From Stutzerimonas azotifigens DSM 17556 (lineage in GTDB: Bacteria > Pseudomonadota > Gammaproteobacteria > Pseudomonadales > Pseudomonadaceae), in contig NZ_AUDU01000018.1 in the NCBI RefSeq assembly GCF_000425625.1, forward strand, positions 1 to 64,000: a stretch of 64,000 nucleotides of DNA, written 5' to 3'. A program made the translations under genes and the position numbers. Each line of letters starts with the position of its first letter. Positions within the stretch are counted from its first letter, which is position 1. Shown here piece by piece: positions 11,685 to 22,312 of this stretch. A model generated the notes under the pieces. It saw nothing but the letters and a program-made list of their open reading frames with translations. It ran no database searches and was not told the DNA's origin.

Positions 11685-12107
11685 TCAGCCGAGTTCGACG
11701 ATCTCGTAGTCATGGGTGATTTCGACGCCCGCCCTGCCGAGCATGATCGAAGCCGAGCAGTACTTTTCCGCCGACAGGTCGACCGCGCGCTTGACCTGTG
11801 CTTCCTTCAGGCCGCGCCCCTTGACCACGAAGTGCAGGTGAATGCGCGTGAACACCTTGGGCTCCTCTTCGGCCCGCTCGGCCTCGAGAAAGGCCTCGCA
11901 GCTCTCGATCGGCTGACGGGCCTTCTTTAGGATGTTCACCACGTCGAAGTTGCTGCAGCCGCCCAGGCCCATCAGCACCATTTCCATGGGCCGCGCGCCG
12001 AGGTTGCGTCCGCCATGCTCCGGCGGACCGTCGAGCACCACCGCATGACCGCTGCCGGACTCGGCCACGAACAACGCTTCGCCGGCCCACTGGATTCGTG
12101 CTTTCAT
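11685..12107 (-). CDS. OsmC family peroxide-reducing protein (YhfA-like)
   Basis: The 140-residue product is a small OsmC/Ohr-fold protein. The two redox cysteines of the fold are present: C51 in GGCSNFDVV and C117 in KYCSAS. The subgroup without an organic hydroperoxide resistance signature is often called YhfA. It is divergent from vfr, which is the usual pseudomonad pairing. The substrate is unknown. Confidence 0.88.
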   Translation of the reverse strand: MKARIQWAGEALFVAESGSGHAVVLDGPPEHGGRNLGARPMEMVLMGLGGCSNFDVVNILKKARQPIESCEAFLEAERAEEEPKVFTRIHLHFVVKGRGLKEAQVKRAVDLSAEKYCSASIMLGRAGVEITHDYEIVELG

Positions 12108-12213
12108 CGTTCACATCCCGCTGCTGGAAAAGGACGCGGAGCTTAACATGCTGCCGCCCGTCGCATGGGGCGTCGACTTCGGCCGAAGTTCCGTGGAACC
12201 TCTGATTTTTTCG

Positions 12214-12241
12214 TTGCCCCTGAAACACTGTCTGCTAAGCT
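12214..12241 (+). promoter_or_regulatory. Probable vfr promoter
   Basis: TTGCCC (12214-12219), 16-bp spacer and TAAGCT (12236-12241), giving a leader of about 73 bases before the vfr ATG. A perfect 14-bp palindrome ACTTCGGCCGAAGT (12176-12189) lies just upstream in the divergent gap and could be an operator for either gene. Confidence 0.5.
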
Positions 12242-12320
12242 GGCGTCGATTTAATGACGTACCCGGCAGAGTAATCGAGAACGGTCTCTCCACGAGTTTT
12301 TCCTGCTCAGGATCGAATGC

Positions 12321-12965
12321 ATGGTAGCAATCACACTCACGCCTAAAATCAAACATATCGACAAACTGTTAGCGCACTGCCATCGCCGTCGCTATACAGC
12401 GAAAAGCACCATCATCTACGCCGGTGATCGTTGCGAATCGCTGTTCTTCATCACCAAGGGGTCAGTGACCATCCTGATCGAAGACGATGACGGCCGCGAG
12501 ATGATCATCGCCTATCTCAATTCGGGCGATTTCTTCGGCGAGATGGGCCTGTTCGAGCAGGAGGGCAGCGAGAAAGAGCGCAGCGCCTGGGTGCGGGCGA
12601 AGACCGAATGCGAAGTCGCGGAAATCAGCTATGCCAAGTTCCGCGAACTGACGCAGCAGGACCCCGACATCCTCTACGCACTGGGCAGCCAGATGGCCGA
12701 GCGCCTGCGCAACACCACGCGCAAGGTCGGCGACCTGGCCTTCCTCGACGTCACCGGCCGCGTGGCCCGGACTCTGCTCGAACTGTGCAAGCAGCCCGAC
12801 GCCATGACGCATCCGGACGGCATGCAAATCAAGATCACCCGCCAGGAGATCGGACGCATCGTCGGCTGCTCGCGCGAGATGGTGGGCCGCGTGCTCAAGA
12901 GCCTGGAAGAACAGGGACTGGTGCATGTGAAGGGCAAGACCATGGTGGTGTTCGGCACGCGCTGA
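12321..12965 (+). CDS. vfr: cAMP receptor protein Vfr (Crp family)
   Basis: Global cAMP-responsive transcription factor, orthologous to E. coli Crp. The 214-residue product has an N-terminal cyclic-nucleotide domain with the phosphate-binding cassette ([11 protein letters not shown] … [12 protein letters not shown]), a dimerisation helix, and a C-terminal winged helix with recognition segment [11 protein letters not shown]. In P. aeruginosa it controls virulence and motility genes. It is a true Crp and should not be confused with the CooA-like paralogue encoded at 43.6 kb. Confidence 0.96.
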   Translation: MVAITLTPKIKHIDKLLAHCHRRRYTAKSTIIYAGDRCESLFFITKGSVTILIEDDDGREMIIAYLNSGDFFGEMGLFEQEGSEKERSAWVRAKTECEVAEISYAKFRELTQQDPDILYALGSQMAERLRNTTRKVGDLAFLDVTGRVARTLLELCKQPDAMTHPDGMQIKITRQEIGRIVGCSREMVGRVLKSLEEQGLVHVKGKTMVVFGTR

Positions 12966-12978
12966 GCCACACGCACGC

Positions 12979-13018
12979 AGAAACTAGAGGGCCGGCGCAA
13001 GCCGGCCTTCTAGTTTCT
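12979..13018. terminator. Bidirectional terminator between vfr and trpC
   Basis: A long hairpin whose arms begin AGAAACTAGA and end TCTAGTTTCT, with a GGCCGGC/GCCGGCC core and GCAA loop. A/T-rich arm ends supply a U-tract in both directions, so it can stop the convergent vfr and trpC transcripts. Confidence 0.9.
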
Positions 13019-13025
13019 GCCTCGT

Positions 13026-13868
13026 CTACTCCGGATCGGCTACCGGATGGGGGTGGGCGCGCGCACGCTCGGGAAAGAACAGGCGTTGCAACTCCAGCCC
13101 CGGATCGTCGGCCCGCATGAAGGCCTCGCCGACGAGGAAGGCTCGCACCTCGTTGATCTCCATCAGTTCCACGTCGGCGCGCGCGAGAATGCCGCTCTCG
13201 GTGACCACCAGGCGGTCGCCCGGAATGCGCGGCAGCAGGTCCAGGGTGGTCTCGAGGCTCACCTCGAAGGTATGCAGGTTGCGGTTGTTGATGCCGATCA
13301 GCGGCGTATCGAGACGCTCCAGCGCACGCTCGAGCTCGGCGCCATCGTGCACCTCGACCAGCACGTCGAGGCCCTGCTCGCGTGCGACCTGGGCGAGCTC
13401 GACCAGGCGGCCGTCATCCAGCGCCGAGACGATCAGCAGGATGCAGTCCGCACCGAGCGCCCGCGCCTCGACCACCTGATAGGGGTCGACCATGAAATCC
13501 TTGCGGATCACCGGCAGCTGGCAGGCACTGCGCGCCTGCTGCAGATAGGCGTCGGCGCCCTGGAAGAAGTCGACGTCGGTGAGCACCGACAGGCAGGCGG
13601 CGCCGCCGGCCTCGTAGCTCCTGGCGATCTCCGCGGGCACGAAGTGCTCACGCAGCACGCCCTTGCTCGGCGAGGCCCTCTTCACCTCGGCGATCACCGC
13701 CGGTTCCTTGCGTTGCACGCGTTCGCGCAACGCATCGGCGAAGCCGCGCACCGGGCCGACGGCAGCAGCCATCCGCTGCAGTTCATCGAGCCCGAGACGG
13801 GCACGGCGTTCGGCCACCTCTTCGAACTTACGGGCGATGATCTTCTCGAGCACGGTCGGCACGCTCAT
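13026..13868 (-). CDS. trpC: Indole-3-glycerol phosphate synthase
   Basis: TIM-barrel enzyme closing the indole ring in tryptophan synthesis. The 280-residue, monofunctional product (no fused TrpF) has the expected catalytic segments: [13 protein letters not shown] near residue 57, IRKDFM near 120, and [11 protein letters not shown] near 192. The C-terminal tail is unusually acidic/His-containing but short. Its ATG overlaps the trpD stop by four bases, so trpGDC is translationally coupled. Confidence 0.97.
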   Translation of the reverse strand: MSVPTVLEKIIARKFEEVAERRARLGLDELQRMAAAVGPVRGFADALRERVQRKEPAVIAEVKRASPSKGVLREHFVPAEIARSYEAGGAACLSVLTDVDFFQGADAYLQQARSACQLPVIRKDFMVDPYQVVEARALGADCILLIVSALDDGRLVELAQVAREQGLDVLVEVHDGAELERALERLDTPLIGINNRNLHTFEVSLETTLDLLPRIPGDRLVVTESGILARADVELMEINEVRAFLVGEAFMRADDPGLELQRLFFPERARAHPHPVADPE

Positions 13869-14911
13869 GGGTTCGCTTCCTCACGGAACACTGCAGTGAA
13901 ATCGACGAGTTCGCGCAGCTTTTCGCCGGCCAGCCCGGAATGCAGCGCATCCTGCGCCATGGCCACGCCCTGGCCGAAGCTGTCGGCACAGTCGGCGGCG
14001 TAGAGCGCAGCGCCGGCATTGAGCGCGACCATGTCGGCGGCCTTCTGTCCCGCCTCGCTGCGGCGCCTGCCCAGCGCATCGAGTACGAGTTCCAGCGACG
14101 CCTGCGGATGCTCCACGGTAAGGCCGATCAGGCTCTGGCTCTTGATCCCGAATTCCTCCGGCTGCACGCGGTATTCCTCGACCTTGCCATTGCGGAGCTC
14201 GGCCACGTGGGTCGGCGCCGCCAGGCTGATCTCGTCCAGCCCGTCCTGGGCATGCACCACCAGCACGTGATCGCTGCCCAGGCGCGCCAGCACCTCGGCC
14301 ATCGGCCGGCACAGCGCCTGGCTGAAGACGCCGATGACCTGGTGACGGACGCCGGCCGGATTGGTCATCGGGCCGAGCATGTTGAACAGGGTACGCATGC
14401 CCAGTTCGCGGCGCGGACCGATGGCGTGCCTCATCGCGCCATGATGCGCGGGGGCGAACATGAAGCCGACCCCGACCGTTTCCACGCAGCGAGCCACCTG
14501 CGCGGCCGAAAGGTCGAGGTAGACCCCGGCGGCCTCGAGCAGGTCGGCACTGCCGCTCTTGCCCGACACCGCGCGATTGCCGTGCTTGGCCACCCGACCA
14601 CCGGCCGCCGCCACCACGAAGGCCGCCGCGGTGGAGACATTGAACACGTTCATGCCGTCGCCGCCGGTACCGCAGGTGTCGACCAGATGGTCGGCGTCGA
14701 TCGCCACCGGGGTCGCCAGCTCGCGCATCACCTCGGCGGCACCGACGATCTCGTCGATGGTCTCGCTCTTCATGCGCATGCCCATCAGAAAAGCGCCGAT
14801 CTGCGCATCCGTGCAACCGCCGGTCATGATCTGGCGCATGACCGACTTCATTTCCTCGGTCGTCAGGTCGAGCTGACCGACGATCCGCCCCAGGGCTTCC
14901 TTGATGTCCAT
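13865..14911 (-). CDS. trpD: Anthranilate phosphoribosyltransferase
   Basis: Transfers phosphoribosyl from PRPP to anthranilate. The 348-residue product carries the glycine-rich PRPP-binding segment DTCGTGGDG near residues 79-87 and the conserved [15 protein letters not shown] stretch near 113-127. The start is coupled to trpG (stop and start overlap by one base). TrpD is a separate protein here, not fused to TrpG. Confidence 0.97.
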   Translation of the reverse strand: MDIKEALGRIVGQLDLTTEEMKSVMRQIMTGGCTDAQIGAFLMGMRMKSETIDEIVGAAEVMRELATPVAIDADHLVDTCGTGGDGMNVFNVSTAAAFVVAAAGGRVAKHGNRAVSGKSGSADLLEAAGVYLDLSAAQVARCVETVGVGFMFAPAHHGAMRHAIGPRRELGMRTLFNMLGPMTNPAGVRHQVIGVFSQALCRPMAEVLARLGSDHVLVVHAQDGLDEISLAAPTHVAELRNGKVEEYRVQPEEFGIKSQSLIGLTVEHPQASLELVLDALGRRRSEAGQKAADMVALNAGAALYAADCADSFGQGVAMAQDALHSGLAGEKLRELVDFTAVFREEANP

Positions 14912-15504
14912 CAGCGGGTGCCTTTCTCGAGTTTCAGAAAGTTGGCGAACAGTTCGTGGCCGGCTTCGGTCAGGATCGACTCGGGATGGAACTGCACGCC
15001 CTCGATGTTCAACTCCCGATGGCGCAGGCCCATGATCTCGTCGAGGCGGCCATCCTCGTACTGCGTCCAGGCGGTGACCTCAAGGCAGTCCGGCAGGGTC
15101 TCGTGCCGGACCACCAGCGAGTGGTAGCGGGTGACCGTGACCGGGTTCGGCAGCCCGGCGAACACGCCCAGGCCTTCGTGGAAAACCGGGCTGGTCTTGC
15201 CGTGCATCACCTGCCGCGCGCGCACCACCTCGCCGCCGAAGGCCTGGCCGATGCTCTGGTGGCCCAGGCACACGCCGAGGATCGGCAGCCGGCCGGCGAA
15301 GTGGCGGATCAGCTCCAGCGACACCCCGGCCTCGTTCGGCGTGCAGGGGCCAGGCGAGATGACGATGCGCTCGGGCGCCAGCGCCTCGATCTCGGCAATG
15401 CTCATTTCGTCGTTGCGCACCACCTTGACCTCGGCACCGAGCTCGCCGAGATACTGGACGACGTTGTAGGTGAAGGAATCGTAGTTATCGAGCATCAGCA
15501 ACAT
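14911..15504 (-). CDS. trpG: Anthranilate synthase glutamine amidotransferase subunit
   Basis: Provides ammonia to TrpE. The 197-residue class I amidotransferase has the catalytic cysteine C79 in LGVCLGHQ and the His-Glu pair in VQFHPES near residue 170. In many pseudomonads this subunit also serves PabB. It begins 12 bases after the trpE stop, so all four trp genes here form one unit. Confidence 0.97.
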   Translation of the reverse strand: MLLMLDNYDSFTYNVVQYLGELGAEVKVVRNDEMSIAEIEALAPERIVISPGPCTPNEAGVSLELIRHFAGRLPILGVCLGHQSIGQAFGGEVVRARQVMHGKTSPVFHEGLGVFAGLPNPVTVTRYHSLVVRHETLPDCLEVTAWTQYEDGRLDEIMGLRHRELNIEGVQFHPESILTEAGHELFANFLKLEKGTR

Positions 15505-15516
15505 GACGGGGCTCCT

Positions 15517-16995
15517 TCACTCGGCGGGTTGTTCGGCAAGGCTCACCGCACGGAACATCGCGCGGCGCTTGTTGAGGGTCTCCTCCCATTCGAGGGCCGG
15601 CTGGGAGTCGGCGACGATGCCGGCGCCAGCCTGCACGTGCAGCCGGCCGTCCTTGATCACCGCGGTGCGGATGGCGATCGCGGTATCCATGTTACCGTTC
15701 CAGGCGAGGTAGCCGACCGCGCCGCCGTACACGCCGCGCTTGACCGGCTCGAGTTCGTCGATGATTTCCATTGCCCGAACCTTGGGCGCGCCGGAGAGGG
15801 TCCCGGCCGGCAGGATCGCGCGCAGCGCGTCCATCGCCGTCAGCGGGGTTTTCAGCCGGCCGATGACGTTGGAGACGATGTGCATGACGTTGGAATAGCG
15901 CTCGATCACCATCTTCTCGGTGACCTTGACGCTGCCGGTCTGCGACACCCGGCCGACGTCGTTGCGGCCGAGGTCGATGAGCATCAGGTGTTCCGCGACC
16001 TCCTTGGCGTCGCCCAGCAGGTCCTGCTCGAGCGCCAGGTCGGCCGCCTCGCTGGCACCGCGCGGACGGGTACCGGCGATCGGTCGCACGCTGACCAGCC
16101 CGTCCTCCACCCGCACCAGCACCTCGGGCGAGGAACCGACCACGTGGAAGTCGCCGAAATTGAAGAAGTACATGTAGGGCGTCGGGTTGAAGCAGCGCAG
16201 TGCCCGATAGAGGTCGATCGGCGCCGCGCCGAACGGGATCGACATGCGCTGGGAGATCACCACCTGCATGCAGTCGCCGGCGAGGATGTAGTCCTTGATG
16301 CGGCCGACGGCCCGCTCGTAGTCCTCGCGGGTGAAGCTCGACTCGAAAGCCGGCTCCTCGCCGCCGGAGGCCTCGAAGTCCAGCCCGAGGCGCGGCGCGA
16401 TGGGCTGGCGCAGGCGTTCGCGCAGCGCCTTCAGGCGTTCATGCCCGCGCTCGAAAGCCTGGTCGTCCGCCGGATCGACAAGAACGATGCAGTGCAGCTT
16501 GCCGGCCAGGTTGTCGAACACCACCACGGCATCCGACACCATCAGCAGGATGTCAGGGGTGCCGAGCGGATCGGGATTGGGGCAACGTGCCAGTTTGCGT
16601 TCCACGTAGCGCACGCTGTCGTAGCCGAAGTAGCCCACCAGGCCGCCGTTGAAGCGCGGCAGCCCGTCGACCGGGGCGACGCGGTAACGCGCCTTGAAGG
16701 CCTCGACGAAGGCCAGCGGGTCCTCGACCTCGCAGCGCTCGGTGACTTCGTCGTCGACCGTGACGGTCACCTGGTGCCCGTGGACGCGCAGCACGGTGCG
16801 GCACGGCAGGCCGATGATCGAGTAGCGCCCCCACTTCTCCCCGCCCTGCACGGATTCCAGCAGGTAGGAGTTGGGCGCGTCGGCGAGCTTCAGGTACAAC
16901 GACAGCGGGGTGTCGAAATCCGCCAGGGTCTCGAAGGACAGGGGAATGCGGTTGTGGCCCTGATCGGCCAGCCGCAGGAATTCTTCGCGGGTCAT
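15517..16995 (-). CDS. trpE: Anthranilate synthase component I
   Basis: Chorismate-using subunit that starts tryptophan synthesis. The 492-residue product has the N-terminal feedback-inhibition segment with LLES (near residue 49) and a complete C-terminal chorismate-binding domain ([32 protein letters not shown]). I chose ATG 16995, which has GAGG seven bases upstream; the longer open frame to 17016 lacks a site. It lies directly upstream of trpGDC with a 12-base gap. From memory, P. aeruginosa carries the R/F-pyocin cluster between trpE and trpG, so this is the uninterrupted arrangement. Confidence 0.97.
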   Translation of the reverse strand: MTREEFLRLADQGHNRIPLSFETLADFDTPLSLYLKLADAPNSYLLESVQGGEKWGRYSIIGLPCRTVLRVHGHQVTVTVDDEVTERCEVEDPLAFVEAFKARYRVAPVDGLPRFNGGLVGYFGYDSVRYVERKLARCPNPDPLGTPDILLMVSDAVVVFDNLAGKLHCIVLVDPADDQAFERGHERLKALRERLRQPIAPRLGLDFEASGGEEPAFESSFTREDYERAVGRIKDYILAGDCMQVVISQRMSIPFGAAPIDLYRALRCFNPTPYMYFFNFGDFHVVGSSPEVLVRVEDGLVSVRPIAGTRPRGASEAADLALEQDLLGDAKEVAEHLMLIDLGRNDVGRVSQTGSVKVTEKMVIERYSNVMHIVSNVIGRLKTPLTAMDALRAILPAGTLSGAPKVRAMEIIDELEPVKRGVYGGAVGYLAWNGNMDTAIAIRTAVIKDGRLHVQAGAGIVADSQPALEWEETLNKRRAMFRAVSLAEQPAE

Positions 16996-17062
16996 GATCA
17001 GCCTCGTGGCTAACAAAGGGGACGATGGTGCAAGCGCGCCGGACCGGGCCGGCCAGTACTGT

Positions 17063-17107
17063 TCAGGCGCGCCAGCGCCAACGCGCCAGGGCCTTGATGA
17101 CCTTCAT
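17063..17107 (-). CDS. Putative trp leader peptide with Trp-Arg-Trp
   Basis: A 14-codon ORF ([14 protein letters not shown]) ends 67 bases before the trpE start and contains two tryptophan codons within three codons near its end. Short Trp-rich ORFs upstream of trpE are the hallmark of ribosome-stalling attenuation, and trpE of P. putida has been reported to be attenuation-controlled. The frame is open upstream to a GTG GTG pair, which would add a third Trp (SSAWMKV), so the true start is uncertain. Downstream GC-rich segments can pair with the Trp-codon region (GCGCGCC with GGCGCGC), but no textbook U-tract terminator is visible. Confidence 0.5.
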   Translation of the reverse strand: MKVIKALARWRWRA

Positions 17108-17186
17108 CCAGGCGCTGGAGTACCGATGCTTGCAGAAGTCCACCACGTGTCTGATCTCGCAGGGCGGGTAAAAATGGCGTCGGGCC

Positions 17187-17215
17187 ACACTAGCGCAGCA
17201 GCCCGGCTGAATCAA
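17187..17215 (-). promoter_or_regulatory. Probable trpE promoter
   Basis: Minus-strand -35 TTGATT (17210-17215), 17-bp spacer and -10 TAGTGT (17187-17192). The -35 overlaps the last codons of gph. The resulting leader would be about 185 bases and would include the Trp-Arg-Trp ORF, which is suitable for attenuation. Confidence 0.55.
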
Positions 17216-17898
17216 CCGCCGACGAGCTGGCGCAGGTCGTCGAGCACCAGGTCCGGCTCTTCTTCCTCGATCGGCCGGCCATGGTTGTAGCCGTAGCGCA
17301 GGGCGATGCAGCGGACGTCGGCGGCCCGCGCGGCGCGCACGTCGTTGCGCGAGTCGCCGACGAACAGCGCATCCCCGGGGGCGACCCCGGCCGCCGCCAT
17401 CACGTGCTGCAGGCCGTCGGGGGCCGGCTTCTGCTGCGGCAGGGTGTCGCCGCCGACGATCCACTCGAAGCGTCCGCCGAGCCCCTTCTCCTGAAGCAGC
17501 GGGGCGACGAAGCGCTCGGGCTTGTTGGTGACCACCGCCAGCGGGATGCCCCGCGCGCGCAGCCAGTCGAGCGTCTCGGGCACGCCCGGATAGACCTGCG
17601 TCAGCGCGTGCCCGCCGGAGTAGGCCTCGAGGAACAGGCCGAGCGCCCGCTCGGCTTCCTGATCGTCCACGCCGGAGTGATCGATGTCACCGGCGAGCGC
17701 GCGTCTGACCAGGACCGGCGCGCCGTTGCCCACCCAGTTGCGCACCCGGGCGACCCCGGCCGGAGCGCGCCCCAGCTGCAGCAGCATGGCATCGACCGCA
17801 GCGGCGAGGTCCGGCACCGAATCGAGCAGGGTGCCGTCCAGGTCGAACATCACCAGCGCCGGCAGGCGGCCGCCGAACAGCCGCTCGAGCGCGGTCAT
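17212..17898 (-). CDS. gph: Phosphoglycolate phosphatase
   Basis: HAD-superfamily phosphatase that removes 2-phosphoglycolate. The 228-residue product has the nucleophile motif DLDGT with D19 and D21, the cap region with WVGNGAP, the VTNKP motif and a late [10 protein letters not shown] metal motif. Its ATG overlaps the rpe stop (ATGA), indicating coupling. The trpE promoter overlaps its 3' end. Confidence 0.93.
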   Translation of the reverse strand: MTALERLFGGRLPALVMFDLDGTLLDSVPDLAAAVDAMLLQLGRAPAGVARVRNWVGNGAPVLVRRALAGDIDHSGVDDQEAERALGLFLEAYSGGHALTQVYPGVPETLDWLRARGIPLAVVTNKPERFVAPLLQEKGLGGRFEWIVGGDTLPQQKPAPDGLQHVMAAAGVAPGDALFVGDSRNDVRAARAADVRCIALRYGYNHGRPIEEEEPDLVLDDLRQLVGG

Positions 17899-18569
17899 TC
17901 GCCGGCCCGCGCCAGCTCGGCGCGCATGGCGTCGATCACTTCGCGGTAGTCCGGCGCATTGAAGATCGCCGAGCCGGCAACGAAGGTGTCGGCCCCGGCT
18001 GCGGCGATCTCGCGGATGTTGCCGACGTTGACGCCGCCATCGATCTCCAGGCGGATGCCGCGCCTGCTGGCGTCGATCAGCGCACGCGCCTCGCGCAGCT
18101 TCTGCAGCGTGCCGGGGATGAACTTCTGCCCGCCGAAACCGGGGTTGACGCTCATCAGCAGGACCATGTCGACCTTGTCCAGGACATAGCGAAGCACCTC
18201 CAGCGGGGTTGCCGGATTGAACACCAGCCCCGCCTTGGCGCCGCCGTCGCGGATCAGCTGCAGCGAGCGGTCGATGTGCTCGCTGGCTTCCGGGTGGAAG
18301 GTGATGTAGCTTGCGCCGGCCTCGAGGAAATCGCCGATGATGCGATCCACCGGCTTGACCATCAGGTGCACGTCGATCGGCGCCTGGATGCCGTACTTGC
18401 GCAGTGCCGAGCAGACCATGGGGCCGATCGTCAGGTTGGGGACATAGTGGTTGTCCATGACATCGAAATGGACGATGTCGGCCCCGGCCGCGAGCACGCG
18501 GTCGACTTCCTCGCCCAGGCGGGCGAAGTCGGCGGAGAGGATGGACGGGGCGATGGCGAACGGCTGCAT
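17895..18569 (-). CDS. rpe: Ribulose-phosphate 3-epimerase
   Basis: Pentose-phosphate pathway epimerase. The 224-residue product has the family motifs APSILSADF (residues 7-15), [12 protein letters not shown] and [12 protein letters not shown]. The start at 18569 has GAGGTG eight bases upstream; the long open frame further upstream is noise. It forms an operon with gph. Confidence 0.97.
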   Translation of the reverse strand: MQPFAIAPSILSADFARLGEEVDRVLAAGADIVHFDVMDNHYVPNLTIGPMVCSALRKYGIQAPIDVHLMVKPVDRIIGDFLEAGASYITFHPEASEHIDRSLQLIRDGGAKAGLVFNPATPLEVLRYVLDKVDMVLLMSVNPGFGGQKFIPGTLQKLREARALIDASRRGIRLEIDGGVNVGNIREIAAAGADTFVAGSAIFNAPDYREVIDAMRAELARAGE

Positions 18570-18664
18570 GAGGCACCTCGGCAGATAACCAGGCGCGTAG
18601 TGTATCCGAGCCGGTCCCACGGATGGCACGCCGAAACCGACCGACGCAACCACGAGGACACGAC

Positions 18665-19609
18665 ATGGCCGCCCGTACCTGGCTCCTGCTGCCGCTTGCC
18701 CTGCTGGCGATGAGCGTTCGCGCCGAGGAGCCCGCCCCCGAAGCGACGCCCGCGCAGCCGGCAGTCGAGCGGGCGCCGCTGCCCGAGCGCAGCACGCTCG
18801 AGGCCTCGACCCTGGCGTCGGCCTATCCGGAACAGGCACGGCAGCTCGAGGCCTCTCCCGCGAACGGAGCCGGCGAGCAGTTCCTGGCGCTGTGGAAACC
18901 GGCCAACGCCCCCACCGCAAGGGGCGTGATCGTGCTGGTCCCGGGCACCGGCGAATCGGCCGACTGGCCGGAAGTGATCGGCCCCTTGCGCAAGCGCCTG
19001 CCGGACGACGGCTGGCACACCTTGAGCCTGACGCTGCCCGATCCTGCGTCCGATCCCGCCACGCGAGCGCGTCCGGCGGAGCCGGAGGGCCCATCGCCCG
19101 ATGCGGATCATAAGCCCGCGGACGAGGAGGCCCCGGACAGCGAACCCGCCCCGCCTGCTGAGCAATCACCGAACGATCCAGGACGGGACGACGCGCCCGA
19201 GACTTCCCCGGCCGAACGCATCGCCGCACGCCTCGATGCCGCCCTGGCCTTCGCCGCCGAACAACAGGCCGCGACCGTGGTGCTGCTTGGCCATGGCAGC
19301 GGTGCCTACTGGGCGGCCCGCTACCTCGCCGAGCGCCAGCCGCCGGAAGTGGAAAGACTGGCGCTGATCGAAGCCCGCCAGCCGGCCGCCGTCGAGCCGA
19401 AGCTGGCCGGGCTGGCGGCCGCGCAGGAAGGACCGGTGCTCGACCTGTACCAGCGCTCCGAGCGCACCGATGCAGCCGCTCGAGAACGCCGGGATGCCAC
19501 CCGGCGCGAGGATCGCAGCGATTACCGGCAGATCGGCCTGGCGCCGGCGGCCGGCGACCCGGAGCGGCTCTATCGTCGGGTGCGCGGCTGGCTGGACGGC
19601 GGCCCTTAG
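18665..19609 (+). CDS. Secreted DUF3530-type alpha/beta-hydrolase-like protein
   Basis: The 314-residue product starts with a signal peptide (about residues 1-20, cleavage after SVRA). A hydrolase-like core follows, with a nucleophile-elbow-like LGHGSGAYW. It is interrupted by a low-complexity Pro/Glu/Asp/Ala-rich insert (about residues 135-180). I chose ATG 18665 with GAGGA upstream. It is divergent from rpe (95 bases). A foldback repeat element begins four bases after its stop and may supply its terminator. Substrate is unknown. Confidence 0.75.
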   Translation: MAARTWLLLPLALLAMSVRAEEPAPEATPAQPAVERAPLPERSTLEASTLASAYPEQARQLEASPANGAGEQFLALWKPANAPTARGVIVLVPGTGESADWPEVIGPLRKRLPDDGWHTLSLTLPDPASDPATRARPAEPEGPSPDADHKPADEEAPDSEPAPPAEQSPNDPGRDDAPETSPAERIAARLDAALAFAAEQQAATVVLLGHGSGAYWAARYLAERQPPEVERLALIEARQPAAVEPKLAGLAAAQEGPVLDLYQRSERTDAAARERRDATRREDRSDYRQIGLAPAAGDPERLYRRVRGWLDGGP

Positions 19610-19612
19610 CGC

Positions 19613-19726
19613 CTGTTCACGATCTCGCGAGCTGGAGCGATGCAAGGCCGATGGCGGCCCCGCAAAAACAGGTGAGGAACGGTCGGAGTCCCACAGCAGC
19701 GCCGACGCGCAGCAGATCGTGAACAG
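19613..19726. mobile_element. MITE-like element with 13-bp terminal inverted repeats
   Basis: A 114-bp non-coding stretch is bounded by perfect 13-bp inverted repeats, CTGTTCACGATCT (19613-19625) and AGATCGTGAACAG (19714-19726). A smaller GTCGG/CCGAC stem lies inside. It fills almost the whole gap between two convergent genes. It encodes no protein. Size, inverted ends and intergenic position suggest a MITE or relic of one; no obvious target duplication is visible. Confidence 0.55.
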
Positions 19727-19730
19727 CTTC

Positions 19731-20504
19731 TTAGCGGAAGCCGCGGCGCTCGCGCACCAGGTTATAGGCCTTCTGCAGCTCCCGGGTCCGCTCGGTGGCC
19801 TCGCGCACCTCGGCGGCCGATGCGCCGGCCCCGGCCAGCTTGTCCGGATGATGGCGGCTCAGCAGCCGCCGATAGGCGCGCTTGATCACCGCCGGATCGC
19901 TGTCGTGGCGCACGCCGAGCAGGCCGAGCGCCTCGTGGTAGGCACCGCCGCCACGGGGCGCGGGGGCCTCCGTTCGCGCCCGCGTCTGCTGATCGAGCGC
20001 CGCCACGGCGCTGGCGTCCCAGCCCATCCAGCGCCCCCACAGCAGCACCAGCTCGTGGGTGCGCGGTTCCACCGGACCGTTGGCGCGCGCCATCCGCCAG
20101 CAGGCCTGCAGCAGCGACTTGGCCGCCTCGGGCCGCCCGCGCAGGCGCCGCAGCGCGACGCGCAGCCCCTCGCCGTCGGCCGCCTTGCCCTGGTAGAAGG
20201 CCTCGATCGCTTCGCGCTGGGCAGCCGGCTCCAGTTCGAGCCGGCGCATTTCCGCGCGAGCCATCTGGATGTGCGCCTCGCTCACACGCCCGGAACTCTT
20301 GGCCAGGCGTCCGAGCAGATAGAAGGTCAGCGCATTGCCCGAGGGCAGCGACGAGCGCCCCAGGCGCTCACGCAGCCGCGCCCAGGAGTCGAGGCCCAGG
20401 CGACGGTCGAGCACCTGCCCGAGCAAGCCGCCGAGCAGGGACCCGGGGATGCTCGCCAGCAGCCAGCCGGCGATCGCGCCGAGTAGCGTCAGGGGCCAGA
20501 ACAT
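19731..20504 (-). CDS. DjlA-like co-chaperone with TerB and J domains
   Basis: The 257-residue product has one N-terminal membrane segment (about 5-27), a TerB-like helical middle domain (about 55-160) and a C-terminal J domain (about 190-257) with the invariant HPD tripeptide in HHPDKLAG. This is the DjlA architecture: membrane-anchored recruitment and stimulation of DnaK. It starts directly next to the murU stop (no gap), so it is cotranscribed with amgK and murU. Confidence 0.88.
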   Translation of the reverse strand: MFWPLTLLGAIAGWLLASIPGSLLGGLLGQVLDRRLGLDSWARLRERLGRSSLPSGNALTFYLLGRLAKSSGRVSEAHIQMARAEMRRLELEPAAQREAIEAFYQGKAADGEGLRVALRRLRGRPEAAKSLLQACWRMARANGPVEPRTHELVLLWGRWMGWDASAVAALDQQTRARTEAPAPRGGGAYHEALGLLGVRHDSDPAVIKRAYRRLLSRHHPDKLAGAGASAAEVREATERTRELQKAYNLVRERRGFR

Positions 20505-22186
<1,682 letters not shown>

Positions 22187-22312
22187 GCGGGGTCTCCACG
22201 GCGCTAGCCGATAGCGGGGTCATGCTTTATTATCCAGCATCTTTTCCCGCCCATCGAGAGGCCTGTGGCCAGCCGGCCGACGGCTCGCAGGAAGCCCGGA
22301 CTAACAAACAAG

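Noticed and set aside
14956-17013. A 685-codon plus-strand open frame opposite trpE and trpG
   Set aside because: It is antisense to two well-conserved enzymes; composition is typical of a reverse-strand shadow.
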